Assembly: GCF_009827445.1 (NCBI RefSeq)
Contig: NZ_WTYI01000001.1
Location: forward strand, 2,494,381 to 2,558,380
DNA length: 64,000 bases
From: Qipengyuania aquimaris
GTDB taxonomy: Bacteria > Pseudomonadota > Alphaproteobacteria > Sphingomonadales > Sphingomonadaceae
Direction: 5' to 3'
Shown piece by piece: positions 9,982-21,261 of the stretch (within the stretch, counting starts at the first letter, position 1; each line of letters starts with the position of its first letter). The notes under the pieces were generated by a model. The model was not told where the DNA came from and did no database searches. It was given only the letters and a program-made list of their open reading frames with translations. The position numbers and the translations under genes are program-made.

Positions 9982-10373
9982 AAGCGGCCTGGCTTTGCCT
10001 CGGCATGGCGGCGTCCTTCGCCGCGACCTCTCCGGCTGCGGCTTGTCGCGGCGTCTTTTCGGAAACCCATGTATTCCTGCCCCAGCTTCCGGGCGACATT
10101 GCGCCGGATGCCATAGTGCTCAAGGTGAAGCCGCAGCCATCGGTCACAGCATCGAACAACGGTATGCAGGTTGCCGTGGCCGAAGTCGTGCAGGGGGATT
10201 GGCCGCGTGACACTGCGTGGATCGACTACGGCCTCTTCACTAGCTGCTCGCGGGTCCACCTGCCGGAAGAGGGCGCGCTGGTCGTCGGAATGCCGAGGGA
10301 ATATTCGCCCAACACGCTGGTGGCCCGTCAGTATTATCGCAGGGATTGGGAAGGAACGAATAATGGGAACTAG
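9978..10373 (+). CDS. Exported small protein in the ruvAB operon
   Basis: A 131-residue protein that I do not recognise. It starts at a GTG that overlaps the ruvA TGA by 4 bases. A hydrophobic N-terminal region ending near SPAAA fits a signal peptide, followed by a mature part with two Cys (CRGVF and SCSRVHL), which may form a disulfide. No catalytic motif is evident. The end overlaps the next gene by 11 bases. Translational coupling with ruvA suggests co-transcription, but a periplasmic protein has no obvious part in recombination. Confidence 0.75.
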   Translation: MKAAWLCLGMAASFAATSPAAACRGVFSETHVFLPQLPGDIAPDAIVLKVKPQPSVTASNNGMQVAVAEVVQGDWPRDTAWIDYGLFTSCSRVHLPEEGALVVGMPREYSPNTLVARQYYRRDWEGTNNGN

Positions 10374-10887
10374 GCTGTTTCGCGCGGTTTCAATGGCAGC
10401 GCTGGTATGCGCCGCGCCCGCTTCGGCGCAGGACATGAGCGCATTCAAACCCGGTCCCGTGTTCGCGCAATTTGGACCGCACGCGCCGGTCGAGGGGATC
10501 GGTAAAGTCCCCGGCGATACCGAATTCTCGATTGCCTTCGATGTCGCCAAACCGGCGGACGAGGGCGCGCGCAATCGCGGTTTCGAAAGCGCCGCGCGCT
10601 TCATCAACATGCACGTCGCGCACGGGGTGCCCGAAGATAACATCCGCATCGCAGTGGTCGTCCATGGCAAGGCGGTGAACGACTTGCTGGCGAAGCCCGA
10701 CAACACCTCTGCCGACATGGTGCAGGTGATGCTTGGCGAGGGCGTGCGCTTCATCGTCTGCGGCCAGAGCGCGGCGGCCTATGGGGTGACGCAGGACGAC
10801 CTCCTGCCGGGCGTCGAAATGGCGCTCTCCGCCATGACCGCCCACGCCCTGCTGCAACAGCGCGGCTACACGGTGAACCCGTTTTGA
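10363..10887 (+). CDS. Exported DsrE-family protein
   Basis: A 174-residue protein starting at ATG 10363 with a cleavable signal peptide (ending around PASAQ). The mature part has the alpha/beta pattern of DsrE/DsrF-like proteins: [16 protein letters not shown], then [15 protein letters not shown] with one Cys in the position where sulfur-relay members carry a reactive Cys, then a Met/Ala-rich helix. Sulfur transfer is known only for some cytoplasmic members; the substrate here is unknown. It is followed by ruvB after a single base, so it is part of the ruv operon. Confidence 0.85.
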   Translation: MGTRLFRAVSMAALVCAAPASAQDMSAFKPGPVFAQFGPHAPVEGIGKVPGDTEFSIAFDVAKPADEGARNRGFESAARFINMHVAHGVPEDNIRIAVVVHGKAVNDLLAKPDNTSADMVQVMLGEGVRFIVCGQSAAAYGVTQDDLLPGVEMALSAMTAHALLQQRGYTVNPF

Positions 10888-10888
10888 T

Positions 10889-11917
10889 ATGACCGAACCC
10901 GTCCCCCTCCATTCTCCTGACCGGCAGCCGGAAGACCCGGATGCGGCGCTGCGGCCGAAATCGCTTGCCGAATTCGTCGGGCAGAAGGCGGCGCGCGAGA
11001 ATTTGCGCGTGTTTATCGAGGCGGCCAAGGGGCGCGGCGAGGCGATGGATCATGTGCTCTTTTTCGGTCCCCCCGGGCTCGGCAAGACTACGCTGGCGCA
11101 GATCGTGTCGAAGGAACTGGGCGTCGGCTTTCGAGCCACCTCCGGCCCGGTGATCGCCAAGGCGGGCGACCTTGCCGCGCTGCTCACCAATCTCGAGCCG
11201 AACGACGTCCTCTTCATCGACGAGATCCACCGGCTCAATCCGGTGGTCGAGGAAGTGCTCTATCCCGCGATGGAAGACCGCGCGCTCGACATCATTATCG
11301 GAGAGGGGCCCTCGGCACGCAGCGTGCGGATCGACCTGCCGCCTTTCACGCTCGTCGGCGCGACCACGCGTCAGGGGCTGCTGACCACGCCCTTGCGTGA
11401 CCGTTTCGGCATTCCGGTGCGACTCAATTTCTATACCGAGGACGAACTGCTCAAGGTCGTCACCCGCGGGGCAGGACTGCTGGACATGGGTATCGACGAA
11501 GGCGGCGCGCGCGAAATTGCCCGTCGTTCGCGTGGCACCCCGCGTGTCGCAGGCCGGTTGATGCGCCGCGTGCGCGACTTCGCCAGCGTGCTGGGCGAGG
11601 CTGTCGTCACGACGAAGGTGGCCGACGAAGCACTGACGCGCCTAGAAGTCGACAGCCTTGGCCTCGATGCGATGGACCGCCGCTATCTCACCATGATCGC
11701 GACCACCTACAAAGGCGGGCCCGTGGGCGTGGAGACGCTGGCTGCAGGCCTCAGTGAACCGCGCGACACGGTGGAAGAGGTTATCGAGCCCTACCTCATC
11801 CAGCTCGGCCTCATCGCCCGCACCGCGCGCGGCCGCATGCTCAACGATGGCGGCTGGTCGCATCTCGGCATGACCCCGCCCGGGTCCGCCAGCCAGTCCG
11901 ATATGTTCGACAAATAA
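10889..11917 (+). CDS. ruvB: Holliday junction DNA helicase RuvB
   Basis: AAA+ ATPase motor of the RuvABC system; 342 residues, normal length. Visible are the N-terminal [12 protein letters not shown], Walker [13 protein letters not shown], Walker [11 protein letters not shown], sensor [19 protein letters not shown], the arginine-containing [18 protein letters not shown] segment and the winged-helix C-terminus with GPVGVETLA. Its ATG follows the dsrE-like gene after one base. ruvC is not in the window. Confidence 0.98.
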   Translation: MTEPVPLHSPDRQPEDPDAALRPKSLAEFVGQKAARENLRVFIEAAKGRGEAMDHVLFFGPPGLGKTTLAQIVSKELGVGFRATSGPVIAKAGDLAALLTNLEPNDVLFIDEIHRLNPVVEEVLYPAMEDRALDIIIGEGPSARSVRIDLPPFTLVGATTRQGLLTTPLRDRFGIPVRLNFYTEDELLKVVTRGAGLLDMGIDEGGAREIARRSRGTPRVAGRLMRRVRDFASVLGEAVVTTKVADEALTRLEVDSLGLDAMDRRYLTMIATTYKGGPVGVETLAAGLSEPRDTVEEVIEPYLIQLGLIARTARGRMLNDGGWSHLGMTPPGSASQSDMFDK

Positions 11918-12108
11918 ACTGAATCCACGGGTAACAAAGGCCGGATTCGTGGTCCCAAAGCGGGACATGGCGCTCGCAACCCTCGCAGGATTGCGGAAAA
12001 TTTAGTTTTGTAAGGGTAACAGGAAGTGTAAATTCGACCTTCGGGGATTCGCTAATTGCGCGTATCCGGTCGATGCGGGGCCTACCCGCACAACAGGAAG
12101 TGCAAGAT

Positions 12109-13317
12109 ATGTCGGTAAAAGCAGCACTTGCAAAATTGTCAGCCACCGCGGCGGGCGGCGCGCTCGTTGCGGGTGGCGCAGTGCATGTTGCCGAGCGGCC
12201 AATTACCGATTCTCCAAGCTACAAGAGCCAGTCGGTCAAGCAGATCAAAGCTCGCCCGATCAAGCGTGCGACACCGAAACCGCCGGTAAGGGCGGCTCGC
12301 GTCATTCCCAAGCGGGTGATCGAATGCGTGCCTTATGATTCGCCGGAAGCAGCGGTTGCGGATCCCGAAAACGTCTGCCCGCCGATCAGGCGCGTCGTCA
12401 TGGCCCCTGTTCCCGTGCCGCCTCTTCCGCAAGCCGCGCCAGTCGCGGGCGGCGGAGGCTCGCGCTCGATCCCGAGCGGCGGATACGGCGGAGGATATGG
12501 CGGCGGCTTCGGTGGCGGCTTCTTCGGCGGTTTCTTCGGCGGCGGGTCCAGCGGCGGCAGTGTTGTCGTAAACTCGACCACGACCACTGGCGGCGAAATT
12601 CCGGATATCGACATCGACGTGTCGACCTCAACCAGCACCAGCAATGGCGGTAGCTCGTCCAGCTCGTCGACCGGTTCGGTAACCTCGACGACATCGACGG
12701 GGGAAGTCAGCAGTTCCACGGGCGAGGTTTCTACCTCCACCGGCCAGGTCAGCACTTCTTCCTCGACCTCGACCAGCACCGGAGAGGTATCGACTTCGAC
12801 CGGCCAGGTATCGACATCGACGTCGACGAGCACGGGTTCGGTCTCCACCTCGACCGGACAGGTGAGTTCGACATCTACCTCCTCGTCTTCGGGCGATGTC
12901 AGCAGCTCGACTTCCACTTCGGGTGACGTGTCCAGTTCCACGTCCACTTCGACCTCGACGAGCGGCGATGTCTCCAGTTCCAGCTCGAGCTCCTCGTCGA
13001 GCTCCAGCTCTTCCTCGTCTTCCTCCAGTTCCAGTTCGAGCGGGGATGTCACCAGCACGTCCAGCTCATCGAGCGGGGATGTGTCGTCGAGCACCAGCAG
13101 TTCGAGCAGCTCCTCGACGAGTTCGTCCACAAGCTCCAGCACGTCGAGCTCGACTTCTTCGAGCAGCTCGACCAGCTCCAGCACCTCAAGCAGCACCAGC
13201 AGCGGCACTGAAGTCCCGGCACCATCGATGATGATCCTGTTCGGTATGGCCGCAGCGGCCATATTCGGTCGTCGCCGTTTCCGTGTACGTCGCGGCGCGA
13301 AGGGCGCGCAGGCCTGA
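12109..13317 (+). CDS. Ser/Thr-rich low-complexity surface protein with PEP-CTERM-like C-terminus
   Basis: A 402-residue protein; the start at 12109 has an AGGAAG ribosome site 9-10 bases upstream. The N-terminus (MSVKAALAKLSATAAGG) is a signal-like hydrophobic segment. A basic/Pro-rich stretch with two Cys follows, then a Gly-rich patch with GGG, YGG and FGG steps at about residues 125-155. About 200 residues built almost only from Ser and Thr with scattered GDVSS/GEVS/GQVS spacers come next. The end is V-P-A-P, a hydrophobic helix and an RRR cluster, the layout of PEP-CTERM exosortase signals. It is likely an exported, possibly glycosylated stalk. No exosortase is in the window. The repeat tract makes a long false antisense frame. 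Confidence 0.82.
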   Translation: MSVKAALAKLSATAAGGALVAGGAVHVAERPITDSPSYKSQSVKQIKARPIKRATPKPPVRAARVIPKRVIECVPYDSPEAAVADPENVCPPIRRVVMAPVPVPPLPQAAPVAGGGGSRSIPSGGYGGGYGGGFGGGFFGGFFGGGSSGGSVVVNSTTTTGGEIPDIDIDVSTSTSTSNGGSSSSSSTGSVTSTTSTGEVSSSTGEVSTSTGQVSTSSSTSTSTGEVSTSTGQVSTSTSTSTGSVSTSTGQVSSTSTSSSSGDVSSSTSTSGDVSSSTSTSTSTSGDVSSSSSSSSSSSSSSSSSSSSSSSGDVTSTSSSSSGDVSSSTSSSSSSSTSSSTSSSTSSSTSSSSSTSSSTSSSTSSGTEVPAPSMMILFGMAAAAIFGRRRFRVRRGAKGAQA

Positions 13318-13329
13318 GCCATTCCGCAA

Positions 13330-14046
13330 TCAGCGGTAGTTGCGGCTCCATTCTTCCTGCCGATACCACTGGGTAATCACGTATTTTTCACCGGCCTCGA
13401 CCGGTAGGGCGGCGTGTCGCGTGTTGCGATTGGGGCGGCCCTTTCGGGTCATATTGTCCCACGCGATCAGCAGCCCAGTTTCGGGGGTCACCAAAAGGTC
13501 CAGCTCGGGAAACTCCGTCTCCCCGCCCGCTTCGACTGTGTTGAGATAAACCATCGCGGTCCAGCTGCGCTGCCCGCCGCGGCGCCGCTCATTTTGCCAG
13601 TGCGGTCGTTCTTCGCGGAAATAGTCGCGGTGATGCAAATACTGCTCGCCCACGTGATAGCGCTGACCCTGGATCGTCTCCGCATGGGCGCAATCTATGC
13701 CGAGCGCCTCGTCGATTTTGCGCCCGAGCGCGATTGTCTCTGGCGCTTCATTGGAAAAGAAATGGGTCGAGCTCGTCCGCGCGCCCATCGTCTTGCGATC
13801 GGAAAACAGCTTCGATGGCTGAATGCGGCTTTCGATCGTGACGATCAGCCGAGCGCATTCCTGCGCCGTCAGGAAACCCGGCAGCAGATAGATATCCGCC
13901 TTGTCGCCGCCCTTGGCGATTGCGCGTGAATCCTGAGACAGGCGCTCACGAACGCTGTTGCCTATCGCGGCAAGGGTCGCGGGATCGGCCTTGGGGTCCG
14001 GTTGCTTGGTCCGGAAGATCCGGGCGAGGCGGGTCAGCAGGGGCAC
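13330..14046 (-). CDS. Prolyl 4-hydroxylase-like 2-oxoglutarate/Fe(II) oxygenase
   Basis: A 238-residue oxygenase. The double-stranded beta-helix shows the iron triad H139-x-D141 (in LHHRDYF) and H211 (in NTRHAALPV), and K221 (in AGEKYVITQWYR) for binding 2-oxoglutarate. The FPELDLLVTP and AGGETEFPEL segments match the P4H alpha-subunit group, which hydroxylates prolyl residues or related substrates; the substrate here is not predictable. There is no signal peptide, so it should be cytoplasmic. It is convergent with the Ser/Thr-rich gene, 12 bases apart, and downstream of acnA on the same strand. Confidence 0.9.
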   Translation of the reverse strand: MPLLTRLARIFRTKQPDPKADPATLAAIGNSVRERLSQDSRAIAKGGDKADIYLLPGFLTAQECARLIVTIESRIQPSKLFSDRKTMGARTSSTHFFSNEAPETIALGRKIDEALGIDCAHAETIQGQRYHVGEQYLHHRDYFREERPHWQNERRRGGQRSWTAMVYLNTVEAGGETEFPELDLLVTPETGLLIAWDNMTRKGRPNRNTRHAALPVEAGEKYVITQWYRQEEWSRNYR

Positions 14047-14087
14047 GGAGCGAGCAATCTCCTATCCGCGCCCCTGCGTAAACCGGC

Positions 14088-16763
<2,676 letters not shown>

Positions 16764-16979
16764 GCGGGCATTCTTCCTTGTGTTAGAAATGGGCCTTTCC
16801 CGACCAATGGACGGACGGGCACAATGTGCCGCGCACCTGCGCCGAACACCGCAAAAAATCAAGGCCCAGAGCCTCGGCAAAACGTCTGATGGGGAACAAA
16901 GACGGTGCTTCAGGGCTTATTAAGGCAAAATTAGGGCAAAGTCGCTGCTCGGCAGCAAGGCAGGAGCGCGAGGCCCGAT

Positions 16980-17159
16980 ATGGAGTTTGAAATGAAGTCT
17001 TCGGACACGGCACCCACGGCGTCGCGCCGCACCCTGAAATTGGCCGTCATGGCCGCAGTACTTGGCGTGGCGGGATGTTTTACCGCCGCGTTTTCCTTTG
17101 CCGGGACCGAAGCACAGGCAACCGAACAGGCCGAAACCGCACTTGTCGCCACGCGCTAA
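16980..17159 (+). CDS. Small predicted membrane or exported protein (59 aa)
   Basis: A 59-codon frame from ATG 16980 to TAA 17157-17159. An internal ATG at 16992 has a well-placed GGAG 6-7 bases upstream and may be the real start (55 residues, MKSSDTAPTASRR). A polar/basic N-terminus is followed by a hydrophobic stretch (LAVMAAVLGVAGCF) with one Cys, then a short acidic tail. This is the layout of a single-pass membrane or signal-anchored protein. It sits between divergent acnA and the convergent DMT gene, overlapping the latter's end by 4 bases. I do not recognise it; composition and end placement make a real gene plausible. Confidence 0.5.
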   Translation: MEFEMKSSDTAPTASRRTLKLAVMAAVLGVAGCFTAAFSFAGTEAQATEQAETALVATR

Positions 17160-18085
17160 AGCGCCGCTTGCGCCGGCTGCTTGGGCTTGCGCCGCGCCGC
17201 AATCAGGCAAGCACCCACGATGATGGCCGTGCCCAGAAGGGTCGTTGCGGTCACCTCTTCCTGAAAAAACAGCCAGCCGAAGAGCGAGGCCCACAGGAAG
17301 CCCGAATATTCCAGCGGTACGAGCGTCTGCGCCTCTTCTCGGGCATAGGCCCATGCCATGCCCATCGCGCCTGCGACGGTCAGCAGAGCCGCCATTGCCA
17401 GGTCGAACCAGATGGCCGCATCGGGCATATTGAAGGCGAAAGGCATCGCCAGCCCCAGCAGCACTACCGAGACCCCTGAGTGGAAGACCGCTATCTCGGC
17501 GGGACCGGCCATTTGCGACTGCCGCCGGATCAGGATGAAATTGTAGGCGTAGAGGAGGGCCGACACCAAGATGGAGGCTATCCCCAGTGCAGCATCGCTA
17601 TCGAAATCGTTGCGACCGATCTTGCCGCCGACGATCACCAGCGTGCCTGCGAAACCGATGATCGAGGCGATGATTGCCGATTTTCGGATGACCTCGCCCA
17701 ACAGGAGGCGGGCAAGGTACAGCGCAATCAGGGGCGCGATGAAGCTGATGGCGATTGCCTCTGCAATGGGCAGCTTTGTCAGCGCATAGAAGAACGTCAG
17801 CGCCATGAAGGTGGAGATCACACCTCGCCGGATATGCAGGCGCAGAACCTCCGGCCTTGGCCGCCTCCCGCCCCGGCCAAGCCACAACGGCAGGGCGATC
17901 GCGGTGCCGAGGGCCGAGCGCAGCCATGCCGCCGTAAGCGCGCCCAGCGCAAGCGCCGCGCTCTTCATGAATGCATCCATCAAGGACAGGCTGGCCACGG
18001 CAAGCATGGCCGCCAGGATGGGCAGGAAGGCATGGTGGCGTGTCATCGCGCCACGCATATGCGGCTGCGGCCCGCCCGTCATCAT
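17156..18085 (-). CDS. DMT superfamily (EamA) transporter
   Basis: A 309-residue inner-membrane protein with about ten hydrophobic helices in two EamA repeats; the junction is near GGKIGRNDFDSD at mid-length. The first repeat contains LSLMDAFMKSAAL and FMALTFFYALTKLPIAEAIAI; the second contains ATTLLGTAIIVGACLIAARR near the C-terminus. Family members export metabolites or amino acids, or act as drug carriers; the substrate cannot be told. The start is uncertain: 18085 gives the full frame, while an internal ATG at 18046 (MTRHHAF) also fits, and neither has a clear ribosome site. Confidence 0.88.
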   Translation of the reverse strand: MMTGGPQPHMRGAMTRHHAFLPILAAMLAVASLSLMDAFMKSAALALGALTAAWLRSALGTAIALPLWLGRGGRRPRPEVLRLHIRRGVISTFMALTFFYALTKLPIAEAIAISFIAPLIALYLARLLLGEVIRKSAIIASIIGFAGTLVIVGGKIGRNDFDSDAALGIASILVSALLYAYNFILIRRQSQMAGPAEIAVFHSGVSVVLLGLAMPFAFNMPDAAIWFDLAMAALLTVAGAMGMAWAYAREEAQTLVPLEYSGFLWASLFGWLFFQEEVTATTLLGTAIIVGACLIAARRKPKQPAQAAL

Positions 18086-18187
18086 GGTTCAGCATAAGGC
18101 AAGCAGATAGCGTGGATAAGGATGCAAACATTTGCTAGAAACACGGCGGATGCAGCGCGTGACTGCAATCGCCAAATGGTGGGCTGA

Positions 18188-19594
18188 ATGACACTTCGTA
18201 ATCTTCTTCTGACTGGCGCGAGTAGCGCGCTTCTTCTTTCAGGCGCTGCACAGGCGCAGAATAGTGCGCCCGAAAGCCTGCTTCCTGCCGAGCGGGTGGA
18301 GCCGGCACAGCCGGACGCACCTGCAAATGCGCAAAGCGTCGAGGAAGCCTTCGGCGATATCCGCATGCAGAGCGGCGAAGTTGTGCAGGAAGTACCCTCG
18401 CTCGAAGGCGAATGGACGCTCGAACAGGTCGAAACCCTCCTCGCCTATATCCCGAACATTTCAGCCGAAGGCCTCAATCCCGCCGATTATCGCGCTGACG
18501 AATTGAGCGCGCTGCTTACGGCGAATGGTCCCGGTGCAGAAGTGAATGCGCTGGCCAGTCAAATCTTCGTCTGGCTGGTCGAAGACCTGCGCGATGGCCG
18601 CACGCCGATGGAATCGCGCCGCCAGTGGTTCGTCGTCGATCCGGACGCCGACCGCATGCCCACGTGGAAGCTCCTTGAAGACGCGCTGGCGAGCGGGGAC
18701 ATCGTCGGCACTCTTGATAGCCTCAACCCGGTGCATCCCGACTATGCGCGTTTGCGTGACGAACTTGCTTCGGAAACGGATGCCGGACGGATCAAGCTGA
18801 TCCGGGCAAACATGGATCGCTGGCGCTGGCTTCCGCAGGACCTTGGCAAGCAATACCTGGTGACCAATGTGCCGGAATTCATGCTCCGCCTGACGGTCAA
18901 TGGCCGCATCATCAAGAGCTATCGCACCGTGGTCGGCAAGCCCGGCCGCACGGCGACGCCGCAGCTTGCTGAAATGGTAGAGGCGGTGATCTACAATCCG
19001 ACCTGGACCGTGCCGCAGTCGATCGTGAAGGGCGAAGGCCTTGGCGCGAAGGTCCTAAACAATCCCGGCTGGGCACGCAGCGCGGGCTACAAGGCGACCA
19101 AGGGCTCCAATGGCTGGGTGACCGTGGTCCAGCAGCCGGGCCCGCAGAACGCGCTCGGCCTGATGAAATTGGATATGCCGAACGAGCATGCCATCTTCCT
19201 CCACGACACGCCGAGCCGCCACCTGTTCGCTAATGAGAACCGCGCGCTCAGCCATGGCTGCATCCGTGTACAGGGTGCCCGCGAACTGGCCATGACCATG
19301 TCGCTGCTGGGCAATGCAAGTTCGAAGGACGAATTTCCCGCGATCATCGAGGAAGTGTCGGAAATCACCGGCAGCGGGGAATACACGCGCTACGCCATGA
19401 AGAAGCAGTGGCCGGTCTACATCACCTATTTCACGATGGCGACGGACGTCGACGGCAACCTCAAGACCTTCAAGGACCTCTACGATCGCGACGCGCCCGT
19501 GCTGGCAGCGCTGGATGCGCCGCGCCAGTCGGATCGTGCGCGCGAGACGAGTGAAGAAGCCGTCGAGATCATCGACGACATGCAGATCAGCTAA
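18188..19594 (+). CDS. YcbB-like L,D-transpeptidase (exported)
   Basis: Peptidoglycan crosslinking enzyme of 468 residues with a signal peptide (MTLRNLLLTG to AAQAQ). A helical peptidoglycan-binding-like region covers about residues 60-200. The YkuD catalytic domain follows, with the active-site motif S-H356-G-C358-I-R and upstream NLPEF-type features (YLVTNVPEFMLRL) typical of the large YcbB/LdtD class. It forms 3-3 crosslinks or attaches proteins to the wall in known members. It is convergent with a second L,D-transpeptidase-fold gene only 6 bases away. Confidence 0.92.
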   Translation: MTLRNLLLTGASSALLLSGAAQAQNSAPESLLPAERVEPAQPDAPANAQSVEEAFGDIRMQSGEVVQEVPSLEGEWTLEQVETLLAYIPNISAEGLNPADYRADELSALLTANGPGAEVNALASQIFVWLVEDLRDGRTPMESRRQWFVVDPDADRMPTWKLLEDALASGDIVGTLDSLNPVHPDYARLRDELASETDAGRIKLIRANMDRWRWLPQDLGKQYLVTNVPEFMLRLTVNGRIIKSYRTVVGKPGRTATPQLAEMVEAVIYNPTWTVPQSIVKGEGLGAKVLNNPGWARSAGYKATKGSNGWVTVVQQPGPQNALGLMKLDMPNEHAIFLHDTPSRHLFANENRALSHGCIRVQGARELAMTMSLLGNASSKDEFPAIIEEVSEITGSGEYTRYAMKKQWPVYITYFTMATDVDGNLKTFKDLYDRDAPVLAALDAPRQSDRARETSEEAVEIIDDMQIS

Positions 19595-19600
19595 ATCGGA

Positions 19601-20308
19601 TCAGAAAAGGCCGGGGTTGGCGCGCTCGAAAGTGCCGCCGCCCGGCCTGCGGATCAGGTCGGTCTGCGCAATCGGTGGGGTACGGCGGCTGCCGTCGGCC
19701 TGGATGCCGAGACTTTCCGCATACAGCAGGCGTCCGCCGCTTAGGCTCAGCAGGACCTTGGCGAACTGGTCGGGCCCAAGGGCGAAACAGCCGTTGGAGC
19801 GGCCGAGCCTGCCCCACCGGGCGATGTGTTCCGGGCGCGCATATTCGGCCGGATGCATGACGATGGCACGCGGCAGGGCGTTGGAATTGGTCGGGTCGAG
19901 CCCGTCGAGCCTGATCGAGGTGCCATAGCGCCCGCGATACCAGCTGCGCGTCATGTAGGCGCCGCGACTGGTCGCCTCGCTCCCCTCGATATTGGAATAG
20001 CGCTTGAGCCAGCCGTCGTGCTCGCTGTCGGACCCGGTACCATGCGTCACGAAAAAGCTTTCGACGCGTTCGTTGTCGAGATCGACGAAATGGAAGCGCT
20101 GGTTGGCGGAATGGAGGCCGAAATCGGCAATGCCGACGATGTCCTTCTTCCAGATGCCTGCGCCAACACGGTCGAGCTGGTCGCGCGCGATGGCGATAAG
20201 CTGGCGATCCCTCGAGGCCGTCGGATTGACCTCGGCAAACACGCGTGCCGGCAGCGCCGCTGCGGCGCCTGCGGCAAGGGTGCCCTTGAGAAGATCGCGA
20301 CGTTTCAT
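19601..20308 (-). CDS. Murein L,D-transpeptidase catalytic-domain protein with Tat signal
   Basis: A 235-residue protein. The N-terminus MKRRDLLKG followed by an Ala-rich stretch to RVFA is a twin-arginine signal. The mature part shows FALG-type features of the YkuD-like family PF13645: SFFVTHGTGSDSEHDG, the region around RAIVMHPAEY, and the catalytic Cys C174 in RSNGCFALGPDQF. The start overlaps the stop of the deacetylase-family gene by 4 bases, so it closes the minus-strand run that begins at ispG. It probably acts in peptidoglycan remodelling; the export route differs from that of its plus-strand neighbour. Confidence 0.9.
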   Translation of the reverse strand: MKRRDLLKGTLAAGAAAALPARVFAEVNPTASRDRQLIAIARDQLDRVGAGIWKKDIVGIADFGLHSANQRFHFVDLDNERVESFFVTHGTGSDSEHDGWLKRYSNIEGSEATSRGAYMTRSWYRGRYGTSIRLDGLDPTNSNALPRAIVMHPAEYARPEHIARWGRLGRSNGCFALGPDQFAKVLLSLSGGRLLYAESLGIQADGSRRTPPIAQTDLIRRPGGGTFERANPGLF

Positions 20309-21225
20309 CCTGCTCCATCCATATCACAGCCGAGGCTTACGGGAAATGAACGTTCGAAGCGTGCATTGGTGTCGGCGCAGGTGATCATCGAGCGGGCGTG
20401 GCGCTGCCCCACCTCGCGCGGATCCTTGCCGTATCCGCCGCCCAGCGCGCTGGCGATCGGCAAGCCGCGCCGCCGTGCCTGCTCGACCACGAAGCGGTCG
20501 CGCCGTTCGATGCCTGTGTCGGTAAGCGCCAGCCGACCGAGCCGGTCGTCGTCATGCACGTCCACGCCTGCCTGGTAGAGCACCATGTCGGGAGCGAAGC
20601 TCTCGAAGACGCGCGGCAAATGCCTGTCCAGCGCTTCGAGGAAGCCGTCGTCGTCGATCCCGTCGGCCAGCGGCACGTCGAGGCTGGAGCGGGCCTTGCG
20701 CACAGGGAAATTCTTCTCCGCATGGACCGAGAGGGTGAAGATATCGTCGCGCAGGGCGGTGAGGCTGGCGGTCCCGTCACCCTGGTGGACATCGAGGTCG
20801 ATCACCAACACCCGCTGAGCATCGCCTTCCGCGATCAACCGGTTTGCGGCCACGGCAAGGTCGTTGAACACGCAATAGCCCGCCCCCGTGTCGTAGAGCG
20901 CGTGATGGCTTCCCGCAGCCGAGTTCGCCGCATATCCGTGCTTCTTCGCCAGTTGGGCGGCGAGCCATGTGCCGCCATTGGTGTGCTGCACGCGCTGGGA
21001 AATATGCGGCGTGACGGGAAAGCCGATGCGGCGTTCCTTCACCTGCGGCACGCTGGCGGTGAAGACTTCCTCGACGTAATCGGGACAGTGGATCGCTTCC
21101 AGCCAGCGGCGCGGCATTGGCGGCGGCGCGTGTTCGACCAGCGGATAGCCGCTTTGGCGCAGCGCCTCCATCACCGCCATGTACTTGTCGAAGCGGAATG
21201 TCCCGCGCGTGGGCGCGGGGGCCAT
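20305..21225 (-). CDS. Histone deacetylase family protein
   Basis: Zn-dependent amidohydrolase of the class II HDAC/acetoin-utilisation/acetylpolyamine amidohydrolase superfamily, 306 residues from the only canonical ATG. Key features are the TRGTFRFDKY start region, SHHALYDTGAGYCVFND (tandem His, then Zn-site context), IDLDVHQGDGT (Asp and His Zn ligands) and GVDVHDDDRLG (third Asp). The frame is open for ten further codons upstream to a stop at 21262-21264 and encodes LHVVHHADY, which looks like the family's first strand. An ATT start at 21255 is therefore possible. Substrates in bacteria are acetylated small molecules or proteins; none can be assigned. Confidence 0.9.
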   Translation of the reverse strand: MAPAPTRGTFRFDKYMAVMEALRQSGYPLVEHAPPPMPRRWLEAIHCPDYVEEVFTASVPQVKERRIGFPVTPHISQRVQHTNGGTWLAAQLAKKHGYAANSAAGSHHALYDTGAGYCVFNDLAVAANRLIAEGDAQRVLVIDLDVHQGDGTASLTALRDDIFTLSVHAEKNFPVRKARSSLDVPLADGIDDDGFLEALDRHLPRVFESFAPDMVLYQAGVDVHDDDRLGRLALTDTGIERRDRFVVEQARRRGLPIASALGGGYGKDPREVGQRHARSMITCADTNARFERSFPVSLGCDMDGAG

Positions 21226-21261
21226 GTAGTCTGCGTGGTGAACGACGTGGAGAATGGCTTG

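Noticed and set aside
12600-13200. CRISPR-like array in the Ser/Thr-rich gene
   Set aside because: Repeats are short, coding and irregular, with no constant repeat/spacer lengths and no cas genes.
12333-13322. 329-residue minus-strand open frame opposite the Ser/Thr-rich gene, rich in Leu/Glu/Val/Asp
   Set aside because: It is the mirror of repeated Ser/Thr codons (TCG, AGC, TCC), which give Glu/Leu/Val codons in reverse. There is no ribosome site and the sense frame has clear signal, stalk and anchor.
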